NCBI GenBank assembly: GCA_934254985.1
Contig: CAKQMS010000005.1
Coordinates: 1 to 64,000, forward strand
Reading direction: 5' to 3'
Length of the DNA: 64,000 bases
Origin: an uncultured Prevotella sp.
Lineage (GTDB): Bacteria > Bacteroidota > Bacteroidia > Bacteroidales > Bacteroidaceae
The position numbers were made by a program, and so were the translations under genes. The notes under the pieces were generated by a model. That model was not told the DNA's origin and searched no databases. It saw only the letters and a list, made by a program, of their open reading frames with translations. Positions 1 through 10,500 of the stretch are shown here, piece after piece (within the stretch, counting starts at the first letter, position 1; each line of letters begins with the position of its first letter).

Positions 1-10
1 TAATGCTTAT

Positions 11-99
11 GCCCTTACAGGGCGTCACTAACGGATGTGCTTTGACCCAGGGTGTCGCTTCGCTTGCCCTGGGCTATACGCTTGTTGGGCTTTCAGCCC
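11..99. repeat. REP-like triple-hairpin element
   Basis: Three short perfect inverted repeats sit in a row: GCCCT-tac-AGGGC (11-23), CCCAGGG ... CCCTGGG (46-73) and GGGCT-ttc-AGCCC (87-99). The GC-rich, clustered-palindrome form differs from the AT-rich surroundings and resembles REP elements dispersed by RAYT transposases. That assignment is from memory of the style of such elements, not from a search. No transposase gene lies in the window. Confidence 0.5.
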
Positions 100-374
100 G
101 TTTGGAACTAAATCCGAAACTTTAGTTATTGTCTTTATCACTTGCTAAAACTAAGCATTATGATTTTAACCTTTGATTTATGATTTTTTTGGGAGTTGAG
201 TGTTAAACTTCCCATTATTCGTAGGAATTTTATTTGTTTATTTCTCTTTTTTTTAGTTATTTTGCATGTTGAAATCTAATATCTACCTTAATAATGCCTG
301 ATAGCTTACCACTTCAGCATATATAGATATTTTCTCTGATAACTAAAGAAAACAAATCATAAATCGTAAAACCA
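100..374. other. AT-rich leader before the fasciclin/SusCD operon
   Basis: No convincing open reading frame is present. A weak promoter may be formed by TTTG (233-236) and an imperfect -7 box ending in TTTTG (258-264), about 110 bases before the first gene. The -7 is one base short of TAnnTTTG, so this is a low-confidence call. Nothing else is recognisable. Confidence 0.3.
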
Positions 375-3191
375 ATGAAAAAATTCTTCATTAGTATCTC
401 TTTGATATGCGCAGGTTTCATGACCTCGTGTATTGATAAGGATGAACCTGTGGATTCTGACCGTAAGCCTGCAAGCTTGGGTGGCAGTATCTATGAGGAG
501 TTGAAGAACCCAAATCCAGACCATCTGACAGGTACCTTTAAAACGTATCTTCGTCTGGTTGACGATTTGAACTATTCATCTACTCTTTCTCGTACAGGTA
601 GTAAAACAGTGTTCCCTGCTAACGACGAAGCTTTTGAGCGTTTCTTCCAAAGCAACAAGTGGGGTGTAACCAGTTATGAGGAGTTGTCTAATTCGCAGAA
701 GAAGCTTCTTTTGTATTCTTCTATGATTGACAATGCCTTGTTGGTAAGTATGTTGTCCAACGTTAGTGGCGGTACAGATGGTATCACTGCAGGTTTGGGT
801 CTTAAGCACCCTACATCAGTAAGTGTTATTGAACGTCTTGAACACTACTATGATGCTGCTCAGATGCCTGCCAACAACTCTTGGTGGAAAAAGTATTACC
901 AGACCGGTATTGATGTAGTTAGCGACAACACCCGTCCTATGATGGTTCACTTCACACGTGAGCAGATGGTAAATAACAACATTACCACCATCGGTGAGAA
1001 TAGCGACTTCAGCATCCTTACAGGTGAGACTTACGACGAAGCTTCTAAGCCTGCTTACATCTTCAACGACCGTATCATCAACCGCGATATCACTTGTATG
1101 AACGGTTATATCCAGCAGTTACAGGATGTGCTTTTGCCTCCAGGTAACATGGCACAGGTGTTGAGAGATGAAAACGAGACAAGCATCTTTAGCCGTATGG
1201 TAGACTATTTTGCTGCTCCTTATTATGATGCAGCCACAACAAACCAGTATAACGACTGGGCTGTTGCCAACAATGTTCCTACTATCGACTCTATCTATCA
1301 GGTGCGCTACCTCAGCTCACGTTCTCAGAATGCTTCACTCGTAGTAGATCCTTCTGGCAACACTATGGGTCAGGGTCGCTATTTGTCATACGATCCAGGA
1401 TGGAATCAATATTATCCTGCTCATGCCAACTCTTCAAGCATCGACTATAGCATCACCGATATGGGTGCAATGTTTGTTCCTTGTGATGCTGCTATCAAGA
1501 AGTATTTCCTTCCAGGTGGTAGTGGTGCATTCCTTATAGATATCTATGGTACCAAGGATAATACCGAGGCTAACCTCTTGGAGAACCTTGACTCTATGTA
1601 TGTTAAGAACCCACAGGTTATCTCTGCTTTCATCAAGAACCTTCAGAAGAACTCGTTCGTTGAGACAGTACCAAGCAAGTTCGAGAGCATCATCAACGAT
1701 GCCAGCGAGAACATGGGTATGAACCTCGACTATTTGAAGAAGAACTCTGATGGCAAGTATGATATCAAGATTGCCAACAATGGTGTTATCTATATCCTTA
1801 AAGATATGATTGCTCCTGATGAGTATCAGGCAGTGCTTGCTCCTGCTTCTTCATATCCAGATATGAGAATCATGAACTGGGCTATTCAGGACCGTAAGTA
1901 TCTTGGTGTTGACTTTAAGTTCTACCTCTTGGCTATGAGTGCAAACTACGCATTCTTTATTCCTGAGGATGAAGCTTTCAATGCTTACTATATCGACCCT
2001 GCTTCTCTTGGTCATCAGAAGCCAGAAGTTCTCCACTTCTATTATAATGAAAAGAAGAACCCTGTAGTACGTTGCGACAGATATTATTATGATGTAGCTA
2101 CTGGTACATTGGGTGATCGCATTGGCGAGGTTGCTGATATTTCTCAGCGTTCAAGCCAGTTGGTAGACATCTTGAACTACCATACTGTATTGATGGAGTC
2201 TGGAGAGACCTTTGGACATAACAAATATTATAAGACCAAGCATGGTGGTGAGATTTGCCTCCAGGGTAATGGCGAGGCTGGTAGCTCAGTTGTTAGTGGT
2301 GCTCAGATTAACAATGGCGCTGCTCCTTCAGTTATCAAGGCTGTTTACAACGAGAAGAACGGTACTGCTTTCCGTGTAAGCAATATCATTCAGGCTCCAC
2401 AGAATAGTGTTGCCAAGACTCTTAAGAATAATGACCAGTTCTCAGAATTCTATGAGGCTTGTGCAGGTTTCTCTGCTACCGACATCTTGAAGTGGGCTGG
2501 TATTTCTGATGATACAAACTCATTCGGAACAACAGAACAAGATCAGTATATCGTCTTTACTTCTACATACGGTACAGGTAAGAACGCTATTAAGAAGGCT
2601 TGCTTGGACGAGAATGTTAAGATGTTTAATACCTACAACTATACTCTCTATGCTCCAGACAATGCAGCTATGGAAGAGGCTTATGCTAATGGCCTACCAC
2701 GCTGGTCGAATATCCAGGCTCTCTTCGAGGAGTATGGTGACGAAGCACCAGACAATCTTCGTGCTGAGGTATTGGAGCAGATTAAGGCTATTAGAGAGTT
2801 TGTTCGCTACCATTTCCAGAGCATCTCTCTCTATGCAGATAAGACTGTAGAGGGTGGCACATATCAGACTTTGGCTACCAACGAGCTTGGTCTTGCACGC
2901 GAGATTAAGGTTAGTGGCGGCAACGATAAGATTGTCGTTACCGATGGTGCAGATATTCAGCATGTTGTAGATGCCAATGCTTCTGGCAAGGTTGCCAACG
3001 CTATGGCTCGCGACTATTGGTTTAACAATTCTGCTCAGAGTGCTACAGCTATCACAACATCTTCTTTCTGTGCTGTTCATGAGATTTCTAAGCCTTTCTA
3101 TCTATTCAAGGATAAGGAGACTGGTAATCCTACATGGAAGCCTTCTGTAGTGAATGCTGGTGCTAAAGCTACTGGTGCTAAAAGAAAGTAA
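375..3191 (+). CDS. Large lipoprotein with about four fasciclin-like (FAS1) modules
   Basis: A 938-residue protein with a lipoprotein signal (lipid-acceptor Cys about residue 19 in FMTSC). Four FAS1-type signature motifs are visible: VFPANDEAF (about 80), MFVPCDAAI (about 365), FIPEDEAF (about 527) and LYAPDNAAM (about 757). This implies four roughly 200-230 residue FAS1 modules in tandem. FAS1 domains are known as adhesion or protein-interaction folds. In Bacteroidetes such lipoproteins occur beside SusC/SusD genes and probably work at the cell surface with them. The gene opens a seven-gene operon and lies 22 bases before a susC homologue. Substrate or partner is unknown. Confidence 0.85.
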   Translation: MKKFFISISLICAGFMTSCIDKDEPVDSDRKPASLGGSIYEELKNPNPDHLTGTFKTYLRLVDDLNYSSTLSRTGSKTVFPANDEAFERFFQSNKWGVTSYEELSNSQKKLLLYSSMIDNALLVSMLSNVSGGTDGITAGLGLKHPTSVSVIERLEHYYDAAQMPANNSWWKKYYQTGIDVVSDNTRPMMVHFTREQMVNNNITTIGENSDFSILTGETYDEASKPAYIFNDRIINRDITCMNGYIQQLQDVLLPPGNMAQVLRDENETSIFSRMVDYFAAPYYDAATTNQYNDWAVANNVPTIDSIYQVRYLSSRSQNASLVVDPSGNTMGQGRYLSYDPGWNQYYPAHANSSSIDYSITDMGAMFVPCDAAIKKYFLPGGSGAFLIDIYGTKDNTEANLLENLDSMYVKNPQVISAFIKNLQKNSFVETVPSKFESIINDASENMGMNLDYLKKNSDGKYDIKIANNGVIYILKDMIAPDEYQAVLAPASSYPDMRIMNWAIQDRKYLGVDFKFYLLAMSANYAFFIPEDEAFNAYYIDPASLGHQKPEVLHFYYNEKKNPVVRCDRYYYDVATGTLGDRIGEVADISQRSSQLVDILNYHTVLMESGETFGHNKYYKTKHGGEICLQGNGEAGSSVVSGAQINNGAAPSVIKAVYNEKNGTAFRVSNIIQAPQNSVAKTLKNNDQFSEFYEACAGFSATDILKWAGISDDTNSFGTTEQDQYIVFTSTYGTGKNAIKKACLDENVKMFNTYNYTLYAPDNAAMEEAYANGLPRWSNIQALFEEYGDEAPDNLRAEVLEQIKAIREFVRYHFQSISLYADKTVEGGTYQTLATNELGLAREIKVSGGNDKIVVTDGADIQHVVDANASGKVANAMARDYWFNNSAQSATAITTSSFCAVHEISKPFYLFKDKETGNPTWKPSVVNAGAKATGAKRK

Positions 3192-3213
3192 CAAACGCTA
3201 AAGACCAATCATT

Positions 3214-6200
3214 ATGTCTAATAAAAGAATATTGCTAACAGCTTGCCTTTGTGCCGCCACCATGTCAATGATGGCGCAAAGCAAGCGTATATCAGGTACG
3301 GTCAACGACCATATGGGTCCTGTGATGATGGCAAACATCACGGAGATTGATGCCAACAACCGTATCGTCTCAGCTGCGCAGACCGACTTCAACGGTAACT
3401 TCTCTATGGAAGTGAAGAGTCCAAAGAATAAGTTGCGCATCTCATTCGTTGGCGACAAAACAAAGACTATCCCTGTAGGTGACAAGGAAGTTTTCGATAT
3501 CATGCTCGATGCCGACGACCACACTCTTAAAGAGGTCGTTGTAAAGGGCTCACGTGCAGGTTCGGGTGGTTTGTTCATCCCTAAGCGTGAGATTTCTGTT
3601 GCTCAGCAGACTTTCGATATGAGTAATGTCGAGGGTATGGCATTTACCTCAGCCGACGAGGCTTTGCAGGGTGAGATTGCCGGTCTTGACATCGTGTCTA
3701 ACTCAGGTAACCTTGGTTCTGGTACTACCATGCGTCTTCGTGGTGTTACCACTATCAATGGTGATGCTCAGCCACTTATCGTTGTCGACGACCGTATCTT
3801 CGATAACCCTGACGAGACCTTCGACTTCTCTTCTGCTACAGATGAACAGTATGCATCGTTGCTTTCTGTAAACGTTGAAGATATTGCCAACATCCAGGTT
3901 TTGAAGGATGCTGCTGCTACAGCTGTTTGGGGTTCTAAGGGTTCTAATGGTGTTATCCAGATTACCACTAAGCGTGGTGCTCGTGGTAAGACACGCGTGA
4001 ACTTCTCGTATAAGTTTACTGGCACATGGCAGCCAGATGGATATAAGCTCCTTAATGGTGACGACTACACCATGCTTATGAAGGAAGCTTTCTATAATCC
4101 TAAGCAGTCGTCAACAGCTACTACAAATATTGCCGAGCTTAACTACGACCAGAGCTGGGCTGAATATGAGAACTGGAACAACAATACTGACTGGGTGAAG
4201 GAAGTAAAGCAGTTCGGACAGATGCACTCTTATAACCTCAACCTCACAGGTGGTGGTCAGAAGGCACAGTTCCGTATCTCTGCAGGTTACGACCATCAGA
4301 CAGGTTCTATTATCAAGCAGAAGCTCGATCGTTTCTCTACACGTTTGGTACTCGACTACAACGTGAGTGACCGTATCAAGTTCTCTACCAACTTTGCGTT
4401 GACATATACCAACAACGACCAGAACTATTCTGGACTTCTTGGTATTGCACAGAAGTTGGCTCCTAACATGAGTATCTATCGTCAGAATTCTGATGGCAGC
4501 AACACAAATGAGTATTATCTCATGAACCCAGTTGCTCCAACAGGAGAAACACCTTATACAGGTAACTACTCATCTTCTGAGATGACAAAGATTCGCGACC
4601 TTGGCAACCCTGTTGCTATTGCTAACTTGGCATGGAAGAAAGACCAGACATATCGTATCACACCTAACTTCGTATTGAAGTACGAACTTCTTGGTATCGA
4701 TTCAGATAAGTCACGTTTGACTTTCACAGGTCGAGTAGACTTCGATATCTATGCTCGCTCGCAGCCTTCATACTATCCTGCAGCTTTGACAACTAACAAG
4801 TGGAGCGACAAGAACTATAACCAGTCTACAAATACTGAGTCGAACCGTTTCCAGATGAGTGCACGTGCAGAACTTGCATACACTCCTCACTTCAAGAACA
4901 AGGACTTGTCTGCTACTATGCTTCTCCGCTATGAGATGACACAGTCGAAGAGCAACAACCAGTATATCTCTGAATACTCTTTGCCTGATGGTATCACATC
5001 GCCAACCGTTCCTGGTGCTTTGGAGTCGATGACAAGTGGTAACAGCCGTTCTAACTCACAGTATGCCCTCTATAATGGACACTTTTCTTATAAAGGTTGC
5101 TACAACCTCGGATTCTCTCTCCGTGCTGATGGCGACTCTAAGTTTGGTCCTAAGAACAAGTGGGCTTACTTCCCTGGTGTTTCTTTCCGTTACAACATCA
5201 TCGATGAATCATTCATGAAGCCTCTCCGCGACAAGTTCCTCTCTATGTTGGCTCTCCGTGCCAGCTGGGGTATCAATGGTAAGGCTCCAAGTGCTGACTA
5301 TTTGTTCTATTCTACATATAATACAAGTGCTGGCTCATATGGTAATGGTAACAACACATTTACTGTTGCAAGTATCGATGGTTTGAAGCTCGACGACCTT
5401 CGTTGGGAGAAGACAACTTCTGTAAACCTTGGTTTCAACCTCGGTTTGTTCAACGACCGCGTAGAAGTTGACTTCGACTGGTATACCAAGAATACTAAGG
5501 ATTTGCTTATGACAGGTGTGAAGATTCCTTCAACAACAGGTTACAGTAGCCTTTCATACGCTAACGTTGGTAAGATGAACAATGAGGGATGGGAGCTTAA
5601 TGTTTCGGGTAAGCGTCTTATCAAGCTCGGTAAGTTCTCTATGGATGCCAGCTTGAACGTGGCTCAGAACTACAATGAGATTAAGGAGATGGATCAGCGT
5701 GTGCTCGATGCTATCAACACCGAATGGAGTGCAACAACACGTCCTTCAAGCAAAAAGGCTACTGGTTACACCAACCGTGTGCAGGTAGGTAACGCTATTG
5801 GTTCTATCTATGGTTTCCGCTATAAGGGTGTTTATCAGTATAGCTACGAATACCTTGAGAACTATCAGAAGGAGCATGGTCTCTCAGCTTCTGACTATGA
5901 GGCTTGGATCAACAGCCAGTTGGCAGAAGGCAAGACATTCCCTGTAGTTCTTGGTTCTGATGGTAAGGTATTGATGACAAGCCAGGGTCACCCACAACAT
6001 GTTGTTTACAACTATTCTGATGGTAGCTCTACATACTCATTCAAGGGTGGTGATGCTATCTACGAGGATATCAACCACGATGGTCAGATCAATGCTCTTG
6101 ATATCGTATATCTCGGCAACTCATTGCCAAAGGTACAGGGTGGTTTCAACTTCACCTTTAAATATGGACGATGGAGCTTGAAGACACGTTTCAACTATCG

Positions 6201-6615
6201 TTTCGGCAACAAGGTTGTTAACCTTGCTCGTATGAACCTTGAGAACATGTATACCACTTATAACCAGTGCGCTACTGTAAACTATCGTTGGCGTAAGGAT
6301 GGTGATATCACTCCTATTCCTCGTGCTATGTACAATGCTGGTTACAACTATCAGGCATCCGACCGTTTCGTAGAGGATGGTTCGTATATTCGTTTCAACA
6401 ACTTGCAGTTGGCTTACAACTTCGATAAGAAGGTTATCAAGAAGCTTGGCTTGAATCAGCTTCAAGCTTACCTCAGCGTCAACAACCTCTATTGCTGGAC
6501 AAAGTATAGCGGTACCGACCCTGAAGTTTCTGTAGCAGGATGGGGTGTTGCTGTCGATGACTCACAGACACCACGTGCTAAGTCGTTTACTGTAACCTTG
6601 AACGTAGGATTCTGA
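3214..6615 (+). CDS. SusC/RagA-family TonB-linked outer membrane protein (first copy)
   Basis: An 1133-residue SusC-type importer. It has a signal peptide ending near AQ (residue 22), a carboxypeptidase-regulatory-like beta domain (about 25-105), a plug domain with the sequence IQVLKDAAATAVWG near residue 230, and a long barrel whose C-terminus ends in Phe (LNVGF), typical of outer membrane barrels. SusC proteins import oligomers together with a SusD lipoprotein, powered by TonB. The susD partner follows after 23-32 bases. The genes on both sides encode FAS1 lipoproteins rather than hydrolases, so the cargo cannot be inferred from neighbours. Confidence 0.95.
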   Translation: MSNKRILLTACLCAATMSMMAQSKRISGTVNDHMGPVMMANITEIDANNRIVSAAQTDFNGNFSMEVKSPKNKLRISFVGDKTKTIPVGDKEVFDIMLDADDHTLKEVVVKGSRAGSGGLFIPKREISVAQQTFDMSNVEGMAFTSADEALQGEIAGLDIVSNSGNLGSGTTMRLRGVTTINGDAQPLIVVDDRIFDNPDETFDFSSATDEQYASLLSVNVEDIANIQVLKDAAATAVWGSKGSNGVIQITTKRGARGKTRVNFSYKFTGTWQPDGYKLLNGDDYTMLMKEAFYNPKQSSTATTNIAELNYDQSWAEYENWNNNTDWVKEVKQFGQMHSYNLNLTGGGQKAQFRISAGYDHQTGSIIKQKLDRFSTRLVLDYNVSDRIKFSTNFALTYTNNDQNYSGLLGIAQKLAPNMSIYRQNSDGSNTNEYYLMNPVAPTGETPYTGNYSSSEMTKIRDLGNPVAIANLAWKKDQTYRITPNFVLKYELLGIDSDKSRLTFTGRVDFDIYARSQPSYYPAALTTNKWSDKNYNQSTNTESNRFQMSARAELAYTPHFKNKDLSATMLLRYEMTQSKSNNQYISEYSLPDGITSPTVPGALESMTSGNSRSNSQYALYNGHFSYKGCYNLGFSLRADGDSKFGPKNKWAYFPGVSFRYNIIDESFMKPLRDKFLSMLALRASWGINGKAPSADYLFYSTYNTSAGSYGNGNNTFTVASIDGLKLDDLRWEKTTSVNLGFNLGLFNDRVEVDFDWYTKNTKDLLMTGVKIPSTTGYSSLSYANVGKMNNEGWELNVSGKRLIKLGKFSMDASLNVAQNYNEIKEMDQRVLDAINTEWSATTRPSSKKATGYTNRVQVGNAIGSIYGFRYKGVYQYSYEYLENYQKEHGLSASDYEAWINSQLAEGKTFPVVLGSDGKVLMTSQGHPQHVVYNYSDGSSTYSFKGGDAIYEDINHDGQINALDIVYLGNSLPKVQGGFNFTFKYGRWSLKTRFNYRFGNKVVNLARMNLENMYTTYNQCATVNYRWRKDGDITPIPRAMYNAGYNYQASDRFVEDGSYIRFNNLQLAYNFDKKVIKKLGLNQLQAYLSVNNLYCWTKYSGTDPEVSVAGWGVAVDDSQTPRAKSFTVTLNVGF

Positions 6616-6647
6616 TAAACCCACAACCTATATAAACATTGAAAACA

Positions 6648-8375
6648 ATGAAAAAATATATATCAACCATATTGGCAAGCCTCGCTATGGTATCTTGCGT
6701 AGATACCGTACTCTTGCCAGATGACAAGACTGTTGACCAGGATTTCTGGAAAACAAAGTCGGATGTCAACCAGATGGTGCAGGGCGCATATAAGTCTATG
6801 CTTTCGGCTGATGTTATGAGCCGACTCATTGTATGGGGCGACTTCCGCTCAGATGAGTTGAACTTGGTATCGTCGGTAACAGGTTCGATACCTACTGCAC
6901 TTACTGAAATTGATGCTGTGAATATGCAGACTACAAACACCTTCGCTACATGGGGTGGCTTGTATTCTGTTATCAACAACTGTAATATCGTGCTTGACAA
7001 ATCGAAGGCTGTTATGGATGTAGACCCTTCATATACTGAAGGTGACTATACTACTGACCGTTCTCAGATGTTGGCTTTGCGCTCTTTGTGCTACTTCTAT
7101 TTGGTACGCAACTTCCGCGATGTACCATATTCTGGTAAGGCTTATATGAACAGCAGCCAGGAAATGAACCTTCCTCAGCTTGCTCCAGACTCAGTACTCA
7201 CTCTCTGTATCAAGGACCTTGAGGAGGCTTCGCAGTCAGCTCTCGACCCAACAGCGTTTACCGACTGGCGTAGAACAGGATGGATAAACAAGGATGGTAT
7301 CAACGCTATTCTCGCAGATATCTATCTCTGGCTTGGTTCTGTACACCATGATGCTACATACTATCAGAAGTGTGTAGAATATTGCGACAAGGTTATAGAG
7401 TCAAAGAAGGAACAGCATGTTGCTGACCGTGGTGAGGTAGAGACAAAGGAATATCCTATTGCTGATGCCAATAAGGCTTTTGACAATATCTTTGTTCAAG
7501 GAAATGCTGAGGAGAGTATCTTCGAATTGCAGTTTGATGGAACAGCAAACTCTAATACCGCTCTTTGCCAGTATTACTTCAAGTATGCTAAGGACAACTC
7601 GCCTTCAGGTTTCGTTAGAGCAGCTTCTATTTTCGGTACTGCCGGTAGCGGACAGCCTGTATATACACAGACTGGCGACCTTCGCTTTATAAATAATGTG
7701 TTTGCTCCAAACACCAGCCTTGAAAGCTATGATATCCGTAAGATGATAGCAATTTCGTCATTGAATTCTAACCCTGTTGGCAGTAAGGGTGAAGATAGAA
7801 AGAATGCAGTAAGCCGTACATACGATCGCTTTGCTCAGAACTATATCTTCTATCGCTTAACCGATGTTATGCTTATGAAGGCAGAGGCTCTTACTCAGCT
7901 TGCTGCATCTGACGAAGATGTACAGTTGCGTCAGGCTTTCAACCTTGTACAGGCTGTTAATAGCCGCTCGTTGTATAGCGGTAGCCTTGCTACAGACTCT
8001 TTGAAGTTTAGCTATTACAAGACACGCTCAAGTGTAGAAACATTGGTTCTTCAGGAGCGTTTGCGTGAGCTTTGCTTCGAGGGTAAGCGTTGGTATGACC
8101 TCGTGCGCTACAATTATCGCAAGGTAGAAGGTATTGACTATAGCAAAACTCTCTATCAGCAGCAGGCTGAAGGTAAGGAGTTTGTTCGTAACAACTCTGA
8201 CTTCTTGAACCTCGTTACAAGAAAATATTCATCAGGCGCCTCTGCTGCAGCTGCAAAGATGCGTACAGAGCCATATCTATATTTGCCTGTCAACCAGAGT
8301 GATATTGATGTAAACGAGAATTTGCATCAGAATCCTGCATACAAGGCTGATGATGAATATAAAAAGAATTACTAA
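6648..8375 (+). CDS. SusD/RagB-family surface lipoprotein (first copy)
   Basis: A 575-residue SusD-like protein. The lipobox is MVSC, with the Cys about residue 17 when the ATG at 6648 is used. The alternative TTG start at 6639 adds only three residues and is less likely. The body shows SusD features: an N-terminal TPR-like helical region (MLALRSLCYFYLVRNF), and a C-terminal RLRELCFEGKRWYDLVRYN block, which is the standard RagB/SusD signature. It caps the preceding SusC and binds the cargo. Translation of the next gene follows 18 bases later with an unusual Shine-Dalgarno. Confidence 0.95.
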   Translation: MKKYISTILASLAMVSCVDTVLLPDDKTVDQDFWKTKSDVNQMVQGAYKSMLSADVMSRLIVWGDFRSDELNLVSSVTGSIPTALTEIDAVNMQTTNTFATWGGLYSVINNCNIVLDKSKAVMDVDPSYTEGDYTTDRSQMLALRSLCYFYLVRNFRDVPYSGKAYMNSSQEMNLPQLAPDSVLTLCIKDLEEASQSALDPTAFTDWRRTGWINKDGINAILADIYLWLGSVHHDATYYQKCVEYCDKVIESKKEQHVADRGEVETKEYPIADANKAFDNIFVQGNAEESIFELQFDGTANSNTALCQYYFKYAKDNSPSGFVRAASIFGTAGSGQPVYTQTGDLRFINNVFAPNTSLESYDIRKMIAISSLNSNPVGSKGEDRKNAVSRTYDRFAQNYIFYRLTDVMLMKAEALTQLAASDEDVQLRQAFNLVQAVNSRSLYSGSLATDSLKFSYYKTRSSVETLVLQERLRELCFEGKRWYDLVRYNYRKVEGIDYSKTLYQQQAEGKEFVRNNSDFLNLVTRKYSSGASAAAAKMRTEPYLYLPVNQSDIDVNENLHQNPAYKADDEYKKNY

Positions 8376-8393
8376 AAGGAGGAAATAAAATTT
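8376..8393 (+). promoter_or_regulatory. Canonical Shine-Dalgarno before the second fasciclin gene
   Basis: AGGAGG at 8377-8382 lies 11 bases before the ATG at 8394, in the 18-base gap after susD. Bacteroidetes genes rarely carry a Shine-Dalgarno, and the other genes of this operon have none, so this one stands out. Confidence 0.6.
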
Positions 8394-10481
8394 ATGAATA
8401 CTAAAATCTTTAAATTAGGCTTCGGCGCTCTCGCCGCTGTGGTTGCTCTCGGCTCTTGTAACAAGGAGCCAGATGAGTCGAACCTCTATACCTTTACTGG
8501 CGAGACCATCGAGACTTTCATTGAGAAAGATAGCACTCTTACATCATTCAACTACATCCTCAACCGCGTAGGTTTGGACAGAATGATGGCTTCATATGGT
8601 CAGTATACTTGCTATGCTCCTACCAATGAGGGCGTGGCACATTATATCGACAGCCTTTATAATGACCCTGAGGCTACTATTGAGCATAATGGTATGACAA
8701 ATAATTCACTCGAGGGACTTAGCGATAGCCTTTGCCTTGATATTGCAAAATATCACTTGACAAACGGTCTTTATAGCATCATCTCTATGGGTGGTAGTGG
8801 TGCTACTATCACTACTATGCTTGGTCGTCCTATCTCTTCAAAGGTAGACAGTCTTGGTAATACAGTATTGAACGATGTTGCTACTATTATCAGCGAAGAT
8901 AATGAGGTTACAAATGGTTTGGTTCATAAGGTAAACAATGTTGTGCCTCGTACTTCACGCTTGCTTGGCGATACCTTCGAGCGTTTGGAAGGTTACAGCA
9001 TCTTTAGTGAAGCTTTGCATAAGACAGGTCTTGCAGACTCTATTGCACAGTCTATAAAGTATCGTAAACTTGCTGATGGTACTCGTACAACTAAGTTCAC
9101 TAAGCCTGCTGATGTCAATGATACCAATGGTGATGAACTTTATTGCCCAGAGGAATGTAAGGTTGGCTTCACCGTATTTGCAGAGAGCGACGAAGTGTTT
9201 AAGGCCCACGGCATCAACAGCTTCGATGATCTCGTAGCTTATGCAAATAAAGTTTATGGTGGTGCTGCAGCATGGTATGATTATATCAACGAGAAGGGAT
9301 TGAGCGTTAGCACAGGTAATGACTATACTAATCGTTTCAATGCCTTGAATATGTTCGTTGCATACCATATTCTATATGCTTCTATGGCACAAGACCAGTT
9401 GGTATTCGAAAACAAGTCAGGTGTGCCTGTAGCAACAAGTAAGTGGAACTATGTGAATGGTGCCGATCCTTACGACTACTATCAGACAATGCTTCCTAAC
9501 ACTCTTATGAAGATTTGGGAGCCACAGCCAGGTAAGACCCTTTATATCAACCGCTACCAGACTTTCAATACCCTTACCAATGAGGTAGGTACACGTGGTA
9601 CTAATCACACTCTCGTAAATCCAGGTATCGAGATTGAACGTCAGGATATTTCTGCTTACAATGGTTATATCCACCCAATCAAGGGAATGTTGGTTTACAA
9701 TGAGCAGGTGCCAAAGGGTGTATTGAATGAGCGTATGCGTTTCGAGGCTACCACATTCTTGCCTGAGTTCATCAACAATGGCTTCCGCTATATGTCTATG
9801 AATGAAGTTTCTGCATTGAATGGTGGGGGTAGCGGTGCTCGTTTGGCTTTCCCTGTAGACTATTTCGATAATGTAATTTGCTACAATGGTGAGCAGACAA
9901 AGCTTCGCTATAATGTAAAGGGCGAATATCGTGCGTACCAGGCAGATGCATTCCAGGGATGGGGACAGTACGATTTGGCTGTGAAATTGCCTCCAGTACC
10001 ATCAGGCCTGTATGAATTCCGCTTGTTCTATTCTCCTATGGGACATGGTGGTATGATGCAGTTCTATTGGGGTACTTCAAAGAATGTTCAGGAGATGACA
10101 GCGTTGAGCATTCCTCTTGATGTTCGTATTCAAGAAACCGACCCACGTATTGGTTGGACAGCTTTCTATGATGAAGATGATCAAGGTGTAGCTTCTGACG
10201 AGGCTATGAAGAATCGTGGTTATATGCGTGGTCCTTACAGTTTCTGCGGTCACCCAGGTAATGATGGTGATACTAAGACAACAAAGAACTGCCGTGGTGA
10301 TGGTATCGTAACTTTGCGCCGTGTGCTTGGTCGTGTAAACGTTAAGCAGAGTGATGACTTCTGGTTCCGTTTCAAGAACGTTATCAATGACGACTCTGAC
10401 CTTAAGTGGCAGCTCGACTTCGTAGAGTTTGTACCAGTCAACGTTGTTGACAACAATAAGTACTCAGAAGATTGGTATTAA
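8394..10481 (+). CDS. Fasciclin-domain lipoprotein with an unrecognised C-terminal module
   Basis: A 695-residue lipoprotein (lipobox LGSC, Cys about residue 22). FAS1-type motifs appear near residue 72 (CYAPTNEGV) and near 257 (FTVFAESDEVF), so two FAS1 modules fill residues about 40-440. The remaining 250 residues are rich in aromatic and glycine residues and look like an all-beta sandwich, possibly glycan binding. I do not recognise the family. The gene is embedded in the SusCD/FAS1 operon, and its product is probably a surface component of the same system. Confidence 0.8.
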   Translation: MNTKIFKLGFGALAAVVALGSCNKEPDESNLYTFTGETIETFIEKDSTLTSFNYILNRVGLDRMMASYGQYTCYAPTNEGVAHYIDSLYNDPEATIEHNGMTNNSLEGLSDSLCLDIAKYHLTNGLYSIISMGGSGATITTMLGRPISSKVDSLGNTVLNDVATIISEDNEVTNGLVHKVNNVVPRTSRLLGDTFERLEGYSIFSEALHKTGLADSIAQSIKYRKLADGTRTTKFTKPADVNDTNGDELYCPEECKVGFTVFAESDEVFKAHGINSFDDLVAYANKVYGGAAAWYDYINEKGLSVSTGNDYTNRFNALNMFVAYHILYASMAQDQLVFENKSGVPVATSKWNYVNGADPYDYYQTMLPNTLMKIWEPQPGKTLYINRYQTFNTLTNEVGTRGTNHTLVNPGIEIERQDISAYNGYIHPIKGMLVYNEQVPKGVLNERMRFEATTFLPEFINNGFRYMSMNEVSALNGGGSGARLAFPVDYFDNVICYNGEQTKLRYNVKGEYRAYQADAFQGWGQYDLAVKLPPVPSGLYEFRLFYSPMGHGGMMQFYWGTSKNVQEMTALSIPLDVRIQETDPRIGWTAFYDEDDQGVASDEAMKNRGYMRGPYSFCGHPGNDGDTKTTKNCRGDGIVTLRRVLGRVNVKQSDDFWFRFKNVINDDSDLKWQLDFVEFVPVNVVDNNKYSEDWY

Positions 10482-10500
10482 AAAATAAAGATATTAATAT

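Noticed and set aside
6639..6647. TTG start for the first susD gene
   Set aside because: The ATG at 6648 gives a standard lipoprotein signal; the TTG adds three residues only.
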